NCBI GenBank assembly: GCA_947474365.1
Contig: CANJIU010000021.1
Coordinates: 1 to 64,000 of the forward strand
Reading direction: 5' to 3'
From: Opitutia bacterium
GTDB lineage: Bacteria > Verrucomicrobiota > Verrucomicrobiia > Opitutales > Opitutaceae
DNA: 64,000 bases
The position numbers and the translations under genes are program-made. Below are positions 19,450 through 26,701 of this stretch, piece after piece. The notes below the pieces were generated by a model, which saw nothing but the letters and a program-made list of their open reading frames with translations, did not search any database and had not been told where the DNA came from. Within the stretch, counting starts at the first letter, position 1; each line of letters begins with the position of its first letter.

Positions 19450-22400
19450 TGCCAGCGGCAATCGTCACAAAATTGATGTTCGTGCGACGCATGCGGTCTT
19501 TGTAGCCCACGTACCAGCGCTGTGGCTCGTTAAGGACATTTGAGGCGTCGAGGGTGAAACCGAGGGTCGGCTTGTACTGGTAGCCCATCCCAAGGTTTAG
19601 CGTCTTCATCGAGTAGCGGAACTGGTTGAGGGCGGGGTTCGTGAAATTGGGTGCGGTAAACGTATATTCGGAGGTGAAATTATAGAGCGCGCGGGCGCTG
19701 TACTTGCGGTAATTCCAGGTGAGGCCGGCATTCGCCGCCGCCGGGATGAAGCCAGCGATTTCACGGCGCGTGAGGTAGCGTGTGCCGGTCTGTAGACCAT
19801 GTTGGTCGGTCCAGCTGTAGTTGAAGGTGAACGCGAGGCCCTTGAATACGCCCGGGAGGAAGGTGAGCTGCTGGTTGTACGCGGCCTCCCATCCCTGCAC
19901 GGTGACGGTGCCGTTGTTGAGCGAGGTAAACATGGTGAATCCCTCGTACTCCCCATCGAAGCCGTTGTTCGTTCCGCCGGGCACGATCCCGATATTCTGG
20001 TTGGTGACGATGAAGTCCCGGATGTCTTTGTGGAACCAGCCAAACGTGAGGCTACCTACGTTTTTGAAATAGTACTCGAGGGTCGCGTCCCAGTTCTTTG
20101 CCTGCTGGGGCTTCAGCCCGGGATTGTTGATCGTGATCGTGTGATTGGCGGCGGTGTCGACGATGGTCTCGCCGGGCAGGAAGTTATTGAGGGCGGCACG
20201 GCCGTAGCCCGTGGAGTAGCTGAGGCGGGCCTTCAGGTCTTTCGTGATGTCGTGGTAGGCGTGAATGCTCGGGAATTTCTGGTCGAACTTGCCGTAGAGG
20301 ATTCGGTCGGTGTTGGCGTAGTCGCGGGTTGCGGCGCCGATCGGATCGGCGGCCTGTTGGGCGGCGGTGCTGGGGGTGCGCGCGCGTACCCAGCCCCAAC
20401 TCCGCACATGGACCTGTTCGAATCGGATGCCGCCGAGGAAGCCAGTGCGGGCGCGCCAGCCTTCGCGACCGAGTTTGCCGTTGGCCATGAGGTAGTACGC
20501 GCCAATCGCCTCCGTGGCACCGTTGGTGCCGATGTATTTCTGACTCTCGTTGTAGTAGAGATCTTCGGTCCAAAGTGAGGGATCGGCGGGGCGCCCATCC
20601 TTGGTGATGCCCTCGGCCTGCCAGAACGGAATCTTCCGTCCCGTCTTAATCATGTCGTAGCTCACATAACTGGTATCGGGCGCGAAGTGGACGCTCGGAT
20701 CGTAGGCGAGGACGGCCTTGGGCACCCATCGGTGGCGATCCTTCCCCCAGAGATCCATCTGGAGGGAGCGCCAGTGGAACCCTGTCTTGAGGAACATGGG
20801 AGCAGAGATCGGCAGAACGTAGCGGGCGTCGAAGCGAAATTGTTTTTGCAGTTGATCGGACTCGTTCCGCGCCTGAGTGAGGCCATCGGTAGCGCGCGGG
20901 AGGTAGTTGTCTGGATTGGTGAAATCAGGTCCGCCGTTCTGGATGAACTTCGGATACGTCTCGCTTTGCGTCTGGTCGATGATCCAACCGGCACCGCCAA
21001 ACGTGATGGCGCGGCCGCGAACTTGCGTCGAGGGATCGAAGAGCCGCATGTTGAGCTGACCGCCCTTGCCTTGTCCGGTGTTGAGCGTGGTGCGCGCGAT
21101 GCCTGCGGTGTATTCGATGTTGAAACTTGAGTACGTGTGTTCGCCAGTGAAGTCGACGCGCCCCATGCGCACGTAGTAGTTGAGTGGGCCGTCCATCTGC
21201 ACGTCGAGCGTGTTGGCTGTGAGCGGGCGGATGACGGTGATCTTGTCGTTAAAGGCGCCCGGCACGATGCCGGTGGTGTTGCTGGGCACGGTCGTGTTCC
21301 CACCGGTGGCGGCGGTCACACGCACACGGCGGCGGTGCCGCTCGAAGTTGTCGTTCTCGGTGACTGAGAGGGAATACTTTGTCGTCGACGACCATTTATA
21401 GTCGGTTTTGAGCGCGATGCTCTGCTGCTTGCGGTTGTTGATGTTGTCCCACGTCTGGTAGTTGAAGACGGGTGCGGGACCATTGAGCTGATTGGTGCGA
21501 TCGAAGATGGTTTCGAAGCCGCCGACGGCGTTTTCCGAGTAGAAGATGTTGACCGAGGTGCCGAGGTTGCGTTCGCCGCCGAACACACTGAACACCTGCT
21601 GGTGCGTGAGATTGAGAATGGGATGGGCGCGGTGCGCCGAGCGCCACGGTGTCTCTTCGAAAAAGGGTGGGGCCCAACGTGTGCTGAAATTATAGGTCGT
21701 GCGGCTGTTTTCCCTCATACTGAAGGTCGAGCGAGATTTGAAATTGATGGTGCCGCCGAGCGAGTCGGCGCCTTTGTCGGGCGTCTGGCCCTTGATCAGC
21801 TCAAGCCCTTCGAACATCGCACCGGTGATCGACTGAAGCTCGAAGGCGCGGCTGGTACCGAGGGTGGTCAGCGAGCCGCCGTCAACTGTGACATTGTTGA
21901 GTCCCGGGCCCATGCCACGGATGTTGAACTGGTAGTTGAGCCCCTCGTCCGTGGGTGCACCGGCGACGCCGGGAAGGCGCATGACGACCTCTCCAGCACT
22001 CATGTTGGGCAGGTAGCCGAAGGAATCCATCGCGATCACGTCCTTCACGTTGGTGGCGTTGCGCTTTTCGGTGATCATGGCGGCGTTGCCCTCGCGTTCA
22101 CCGGTGACCTTGAACGCCTCAAGCTTGTAGATGCCCGTCGTAAGATCGTAGTCGCGGGTGGCGCGCTGGCCGGCGCTGAGGGTCACGGCGTCGCGCATCG
22201 GATCGAGGCCGAGGTAGGTGACCACGATTTCGTGGGTGCCGGACGGCAGGCCAGTGAGGATGTAACGCCCGGAGCTGTCGGTCAGCGTGCTGATCTTGAG
22301 TGCCGGAACGGCCACGACTGCTCCCTCCAACGTATTATGCGTTGCCGAATTACTCACCGAGCCGGCGATTGCGCCGGTCTCCGCGGCGTGGGCGCTGGGT

Positions 22401-22498
22401 GCCAGATGGGTGGCGACGCCAACCAGCCACAAGCTTGCACAAACGATCAGACGCGAAATTGAGGAGGTGGCCGGAACGGCCATCCGTTTGGTTTTCAT
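19433..22498 (-). CDS. TonB-dependent receptor with carboxypeptidase-like N-domain
   Basis: This 1021-residue outer-membrane receptor has a signal peptide (residues 1-39, ending in AHAAE). A carboxypeptidase-regulatory-like domain follows (about 42-125: GAIAGSVSNSATHNTLEGAVV, SGRYILTGLPSGTHEIVVTY). A plug domain (about 140-280: MRLPGVAGAP, FNIRGMGPGLNNVTVDG) leads into a beta-barrel ending in Phe (GINGRF). Receptors of this type import bulky ligands such as oligosaccharides or siderophores. No SusD-like partner is nearby. The esterase genes upstream on the same strand suggest a plant-derived, ester-linked glycan as ligand (inference). Confidence 0.93.
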   Translation of the reverse strand: MKTKRMAVPATSSISRLIVCASLWLVGVATHLAPSAHAAETGAIAGSVSNSATHNTLEGAVVAVPALKISTLTDSSGRYILTGLPSGTHEIVVTYLGLDPMRDAVTLSAGQRATRDYDLTTGIYKLEAFKVTGEREGNAAMITEKRNATNVKDVIAMDSFGYLPNMSAGEVVMRLPGVAGAPTDEGLNYQFNIRGMGPGLNNVTVDGGSLTTLGTSRAFELQSITGAMFEGLELIKGQTPDKGADSLGGTINFKSRSTFSMRENSRTTYNFSTRWAPPFFEETPWRSAHRAHPILNLTHQQVFSVFGGERNLGTSVNIFYSENAVGGFETIFDRTNQLNGPAPVFNYQTWDNINNRKQQSIALKTDYKWSSTTKYSLSVTENDNFERHRRRVRVTAATGGNTTVPSNTTGIVPGAFNDKITVIRPLTANTLDVQMDGPLNYYVRMGRVDFTGEHTYSSFNIEYTAGIARTTLNTGQGKGGQLNMRLFDPSTQVRGRAITFGGAGWIIDQTQSETYPKFIQNGGPDFTNPDNYLPRATDGLTQARNESDQLQKQFRFDARYVLPISAPMFLKTGFHWRSLQMDLWGKDRHRWVPKAVLAYDPSVHFAPDTSYVSYDMIKTGRKIPFWQAEGITKDGRPADPSLWTEDLYYNESQKYIGTNGATEAIGAYYLMANGKLGREGWRARTGFLGGIRFEQVHVRSWGWVRARTPSTAAQQAADPIGAATRDYANTDRILYGKFDQKFPSIHAYHDITKDLKARLSYSTGYGRAALNNFLPGETIVDTAANHTITINNPGLKPQQAKNWDATLEYYFKNVGSLTFGWFHKDIRDFIVTNQNIGIVPGGTNNGFDGEYEGFTMFTSLNNGTVTVQGWEAAYNQQLTFLPGVFKGLAFTFNYSWTDQHGLQTGTRYLTRREIAGFIPAAANAGLTWNYRKYSARALYNFTSEYTFTAPNFTNPALNQFRYSMKTLNLGMGYQYKPTLGFTLDASNVLNEPQRWYVGYKDRMRRTNINFVTIAAGINGRF

Positions 22499-22646
22499 TA
22501 GGGGCTTGGTGTTGGTGTAACGGCGCTATCGGGGTCGGATAACAGGCGCACACGATTTCAAAACGGGGACGGTTGCGTGCGCGATAATCCCATTGGGGAA
22601 AATTCCCTTACTGGCAAGACGAGAGCCCTGCCCAAACGAGCCGTGC

Positions 22647-24467
22647 CTATGGTTTCGCTGGCGTGCCGGCGATGTGGATGCCGGTTGCCTGCACCTTGCG
22701 GCGGAAAATTTTGTCGAAGCTCGTGACGTAGAGATATTCCCGTTGCGGGCCGGCGAGCACGCAACTCGTGACTCCCTTGTCTGCCTGCGGCTTGTCCAGC
22801 ACGCCGCACATCCGGCCCGTCGGATCAAACACCTGCACGCCGACGGCGCTCGTCACGTAGTATCGCCCGATCGTATCGGTTGTCATGCCGTCGCCGCCCG
22901 ACGCCGCCTTGTACGGCGGCGGCTCGGTCCGGCGGAAAACACCCTTCGGATCGATTGGCCGGCGCAGCGTCATGTAGGGCGCCCCAGCGTCGAGGGCCCC
23001 GTCCGGATTGATCCGATACGCCCACACGAACTGTCCGCCGGCCTCGCTCACGGCCAGCGTTCCATGGTCAGGTGAGAGCGTGATGCCGTTGGGCGCCGCG
23101 AGTCCGGAGGCGGCGGCGCGGACTTCCTTTGTCTTCGGGTCGAGAAACGTGACCTGCTTCTTGCCTGTTTCGGTGAAATAGATGTGTCCACGATCGGTGA
23201 TCACAAAATCGTTGGGCTGCACATTCTCGGCGAGCACCTCAATCGTCGCGGACGGGAGCGTGATCGCAAAGATCCGCTTTTTCGCGCCAAGGCAGGCATA
23301 GAGCCGTCCGTCCGGACCGAATTTCAATCCGCTGGCCGCCTCATCCGTCAGTTTCGTCTTCGTCCCGTCGAGCGCGATGCGGAAGATGCCGATCCCTTCA
23401 CCCCGGATATTCGAGAAATAGAAATTGCCCGCAGCATCCGCGCACGCTCCGTCGGCGAAACCCAGACCCTCCGCGACCGGCTGCCAGCCTTCACCCTCGA
23501 TCAACAACCGGTGCAGTGTCATGTCGCCGCCGAGATCGCCCTTCGTCACGATGAACGGAACCGGCTTTTCCTTCCGCCAGAGCCAGCGCAACGCATCGGG
23601 GAACACCATCCCGCCGTAAATCGGGTTGTGGCCGTAGCCCGGAACGAAATCGAAACGCGCATCATAGCCTATGTATTTCAGGGCCGCGTGCATCTTCTGA
23701 TTCGCGGTCGGCCAGTGCCCGAAGTCGTTGTCGAGGTCGCCGGTCGAGTCCTGCTGGAATACCCGGATCGGCTTGCGCTCGGTCTTGCGGATCAGGGCCG
23801 GATAGGCGTCGCCGCCGGCCAGATTGACGAAACTGCCGATGGTCGAGAGCACCTTGCGAAATTGATCGGGCCGCTCCCACGCGACGGTGAACGCCGCAAT
23901 GCCGCCGCTGCTGGAGCCGGCGATGGCGCGACGCTCCGGGTCGTGGGAGAGCGGATACTGCTTCTCCACCGCGGGCAGAATTTCCTCGAGCAGGAACCGC
24001 GCATACGCGTCCCCGAGCGAATCGTACTCGTGGCCGCGATTGCTGCCGCTCGTCGGGTTCTTCGGCTGCCCCTTGCTCGGATCGTGGCCGGGGTTCACAA
24101 AGACGGCGACAGTCACGGGCATTTCGCCACGGGCGATCAGGTTGTCGAACACCGTTGGCACGCGCCAGGTGCCCTTGGCGTCGTAGTACTTCTGTCCGTC
24201 CTGAAACACCATCAGCGCGGCGCTGCCGTCCGGCTTGTATTGGGCCGGGACATAAATCGCCCAGTTGCGGACGGTGCCGGGAAAAATCGTGGATTTCCAC
24301 ACGCCCATTTCCGTGACGGTGCCGTGCGGTACATTCGCACGGACCTCGTGATCCGGAGTGGGCTTGAAGGTGTCGGCGGCGTTCGCGTTGACCGCGACGG
24401 ATCCGAGCAGGAGACCGACAAAGCGTAACCGGGCGCAGAGGCCGCGGTGAGAAGGGATGGCGTACAT
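22647..24467 (-). CDS. Exported esterase fused to SMP-30/gluconolactonase propeller
   Basis: This 606-residue protein has a signal peptide (cleavage near NANAADTF). Residues about 40-320 form an alpha/beta-hydrolase of the esterase D/enterochelin-esterase type, with nucleophile motif AIAGSSSGG and a likely catalytic His in GYGHNPIYGG. Residues about 325-606 form an SMP-30/gluconolactonase-like beta-propeller (GFADGACADAAGNFYFSN, GLKFGPDGRLYACLG, APNGITLSPDHGTLAVSE). The pairing suggests cleavage of an ester such as a feruloyl, acetyl or glucuronoyl ester, with lactone hydrolysis of the product. The exact substrate is not readable from sequence. A stand-alone paralogue of the esterase half lies directly upstream. 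Confidence 0.88.
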   Translation of the reverse strand: MYAIPSHRGLCARLRFVGLLLGSVAVNANAADTFKPTPDHEVRANVPHGTVTEMGVWKSTIFPGTVRNWAIYVPAQYKPDGSAALMVFQDGQKYYDAKGTWRVPTVFDNLIARGEMPVTVAVFVNPGHDPSKGQPKNPTSGSNRGHEYDSLGDAYARFLLEEILPAVEKQYPLSHDPERRAIAGSSSGGIAAFTVAWERPDQFRKVLSTIGSFVNLAGGDAYPALIRKTERKPIRVFQQDSTGDLDNDFGHWPTANQKMHAALKYIGYDARFDFVPGYGHNPIYGGMVFPDALRWLWRKEKPVPFIVTKGDLGGDMTLHRLLIEGEGWQPVAEGLGFADGACADAAGNFYFSNIRGEGIGIFRIALDGTKTKLTDEAASGLKFGPDGRLYACLGAKKRIFAITLPSATIEVLAENVQPNDFVITDRGHIYFTETGKKQVTFLDPKTKEVRAAASGLAAPNGITLSPDHGTLAVSEAGGQFVWAYRINPDGALDAGAPYMTLRRPIDPKGVFRRTEPPPYKAASGGDGMTTDTIGRYYVTSAVGVQVFDPTGRMCGVLDKPQADKGVTSCVLAGPQREYLYVTSFDKIFRRKVQATGIHIAGTPAKP

Positions 24468-24495
24468 GGTTTGGGACCTAAAGGCAGGGGAGGGG

Positions 24496-24620
24496 AACCG
24501 CTAATCTTCGCTAATTTCCCGCAGTCGGAGAGTGGAATTACACCTTGCGGGCGCCGCCTAATCGGCGTCGCGCGAAGGTCTGGCGTTTTTATTAGCGGCG
24601 ATTAGCGCGGATTAGCGGTT
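24496..24620. repeat. Inverted-repeat element built from CGCTAAT/ATTAGCG units
   Basis: The gap between the two esterase genes holds a 24-base left arm (24496-24519) and a right arm (24597-24620) that are reverse complements at 20 of 24 positions. The core unit CGCTAAT or ATTAGCG occurs twice on the left and three times on the right. The inner segment is GC-rich and partly self-complementary (GCGCCGCCTAATCGGCG). The whole 125-base unit can fold into one long hairpin and looks like a REPIN- or MITE-type element. It lies downstream of one gene and upstream of the next. Confidence 0.65.
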
Positions 24621-24640
24621 AACGGGTTGGTAGTTTGGAG

Positions 24641-25510
24641 TCACGGTTTCGGCCAGTCGCGCCAGAGCCACCGCAGGGTGTCGGGAAAGATCGCCCCGCC
24701 GTGCTTTCCGGAGTGTCCGCCGTCGCCGAGGACGAAGGTGTGGTCGTAACCCATGAATTTCAGGGACGCCGCCATGTCCTGGTTCGCCAACGGCCAGTTG
24801 CCGTGGAGGTTGTCGAGGTCGTTGCTGCCGTCCTGCAGGAAGACTCGAAGCGGCTTCGCCGGCCTCGTTTTGCGGATGAGCCCGGGATAGACGTGGCCAC
24901 CGTGAATGTTGGTGTAGCTGCCGATGTGGCTGATCACCTTGCGAAACGAGTCCGGTCGCTCCCACGCCACCGTAAACGCGGCGATCGCGCCCGAGCTATT
25001 GCCGCACACGGCGCGGCCGGCGGGATCGGAGGTGAGGTTGAGGCCCTTGGTCGCCTCGGGTAGGAGTTCGTCGAGCAGGAACCGCGCATTGGCGTCGCCA
25101 AGGGAGTCGTATTCGAACGCGCGGTTGTTGCGCGGCTTCGCGCCCGGCAGCGTCGCTGGAATCGAGCCGGGATTGACGGCCACGGCGATGGTCACGGGCA
25201 TGTCCTTTTTCGCGATGAGATTGTCGAATACGACCGGCACGCGGAATTGGCCGTCGGCCTTCATGAACCCGCCGCCGTCGAAGAACACCATCAGGCACGC
25301 GGGCTTCGCGGGGTCGTACTGTTTCGGCACGTAGACGAAGTACTCCCGTGTCGTGCCGGGGAACACCTTGCTGGTGGCAAACGTTGCCTGCCGCACCTGG
25401 CCATGCGGCACGTTTTGCGGCTGCGAGTCGGGGCCGAGTTGGTAGTCGTCGGCGGCGTGAAGGGAGGACGCGAGGGCGATCAGCGCGAAGAGGGTGGGGA
25501 AGAAACGCAC
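24641..25510 (-). CDS. Exported esterase D-like alpha/beta-hydrolase
   Basis: This 289-residue exported hydrolase is clearly paralogous to the first half of the fusion at 22647-24467. Shared blocks are VPHGQV, FPGTTREYFVYVPKQY, VFDNLIA, YDSLGDANARFLL and AFTVAWERPD. The nucleophile motif is VCGNSSGAIA and the likely catalytic His lies in GDGGHSGKHGG. It was probably produced by tandem duplication. GTG at 25510 gives a clean signal peptide (FFPTLFALIALASSLHAADD). A TTG at 25552 would add 14 residues of poor signal character. Confidence 0.85.
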   Translation of the reverse strand: MRFFPTLFALIALASSLHAADDYQLGPDSQPQNVPHGQVRQATFATSKVFPGTTREYFVYVPKQYDPAKPACLMVFFDGGGFMKADGQFRVPVVFDNLIAKKDMPVTIAVAVNPGSIPATLPGAKPRNNRAFEYDSLGDANARFLLDELLPEATKGLNLTSDPAGRAVCGNSSGAIAAFTVAWERPDSFRKVISHIGSYTNIHGGHVYPGLIRKTRPAKPLRVFLQDGSNDLDNLHGNWPLANQDMAASLKFMGYDHTFVLGDGGHSGKHGGAIFPDTLRWLWRDWPKP

Positions 25511-25574
25511 ACGCTTTGTTACGGTGACCCGCCAGCCGGAGGCAAGCGGCAAGGTCGCTCCACCCGTGGCTTTT

Positions 25575-26603
25575 CTATTTTGCCGCCGCCGTCTTTGGCC
25601 GCGGCAGGGCGGGAAGGGCGTTGCCGGGCACGATCAGCGGTGCGGACAGGAAAACCTGCGTCGACCCGGGGTCGACCGTAACCAGCACCCCGTGAACCTG
25701 CAGCGCGCCGAACGTCTCCAGCCGCGTGACGTTGGGCACGGCGGGCGAGTTGAGCTCGAATTTCATCCCGATATCCAGCCGGTAACGATGCTCGTCGGCG
25801 TGGATGAGCAGCACCGGCTTCGCGAACGCCCGCGCTTCCGTCTCGACCGTGGTGAGGAAGCGCTCAAAACCCTCCTCATAACCACCGTGGCCCTTGTCGG
25901 CGGGGAAGGGATCCGCCTGAAAGAACAGCGCCACCGCCGGCGCCTTCGTTTCCCGGGCGTTGGCAAACGTGGCGCGGACCCAGGCCTCGACGGCGACATC
26001 GCGCTCCTGCCACTCCTCCATCGCCCCGGGCACATTGGGCTGATGGTTGTTCTTGCTGCCGACGACGTGCACCGTGGCGAAGACGACGCCGCCGCGCGTC
26101 CAGCGGGCATTCTCCACGAATTTCGCAAACCGCGGGTCGCGCCGTTGGGTGGTGAGCGGAATCGGTTTTTGCCCGAGGCTGCGCTCCTCGGAAAAATAGA
26201 GCGTGCGGATTTTGGCGAGGCGTTCGGTGGGCTCGTAGCGGCCGGCTTTTTCCGAGTGGGTGTCGGTCCACTCGTTGTCGCCGGGCGTGTAAACCAGCGC
26301 GCCGGTAAACGTGTTGAAATCGGCCCGACGTTTCAGGAGCAACTCGTCGGTACAACGTTCGTCGCTGCCCATGATGTCGCCCAGATGAACGGTGAACGCG
26401 GGATTGTGGCGGTTGATCTCCGCGATCAAGCGCGTAAACGCCGCGGCGGATTCGGCGCCGCGCGAGTACGGCATGCAGCCGAGGGCGGCGAAGGCAAAGG
26501 GCTCATCTGGCGCCGGAGCTGTTCCGGCCGCGCCGGCAGCAGCTCCGACAAAGGTGAACGCCAGGGCGCAAGAAATCCGGAGAAGGCGGCGGGAGAGTTT
26601 CAT
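25575..26603 (-). CDS. Exported metallophosphoesterase-like protein
   Basis: This 342-residue protein has a signal peptide (residues 1 to about 25). The fold resembles calcineurin-like phosphoesterases: HLGDIMGSDERCTD and YTPGDNEWTD correspond to the GD and GNHD/E blocks, and LLIHADEHRY to the C-terminal His block. The first metal motif, normally DxH, reads ALGCMPYSRG and lacks both usual ligands, so metal binding and activity may differ. Substrate unknown. It lies between the upstream TonB receptor and the esterases on the same strand, so it may act on an imported phospho-compound. Confidence 0.7.
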   Translation of the reverse strand: MKLSRRLLRISCALAFTFVGAAAGAAGTAPAPDEPFAFAALGCMPYSRGAESAAAFTRLIAEINRHNPAFTVHLGDIMGSDERCTDELLLKRRADFNTFTGALVYTPGDNEWTDTHSEKAGRYEPTERLAKIRTLYFSEERSLGQKPIPLTTQRRDPRFAKFVENARWTRGGVVFATVHVVGSKNNHQPNVPGAMEEWQERDVAVEAWVRATFANARETKAPAVALFFQADPFPADKGHGGYEEGFERFLTTVETEARAFAKPVLLIHADEHRYRLDIGMKFELNSPAVPNVTRLETFGALQVHGVLVTVDPGSTQVFLSAPLIVPGNALPALPRPKTAAAK

Positions 26604-26701
26604 GTGCGAAGTGATCGCAGCCTCGGAGGGCGGCACGATCCGTTCAAGCATGCGCATGGCTGCGGACGCGGCCCAGGTTGACCGCGAGCGCCGGGTTGAT
26701 C

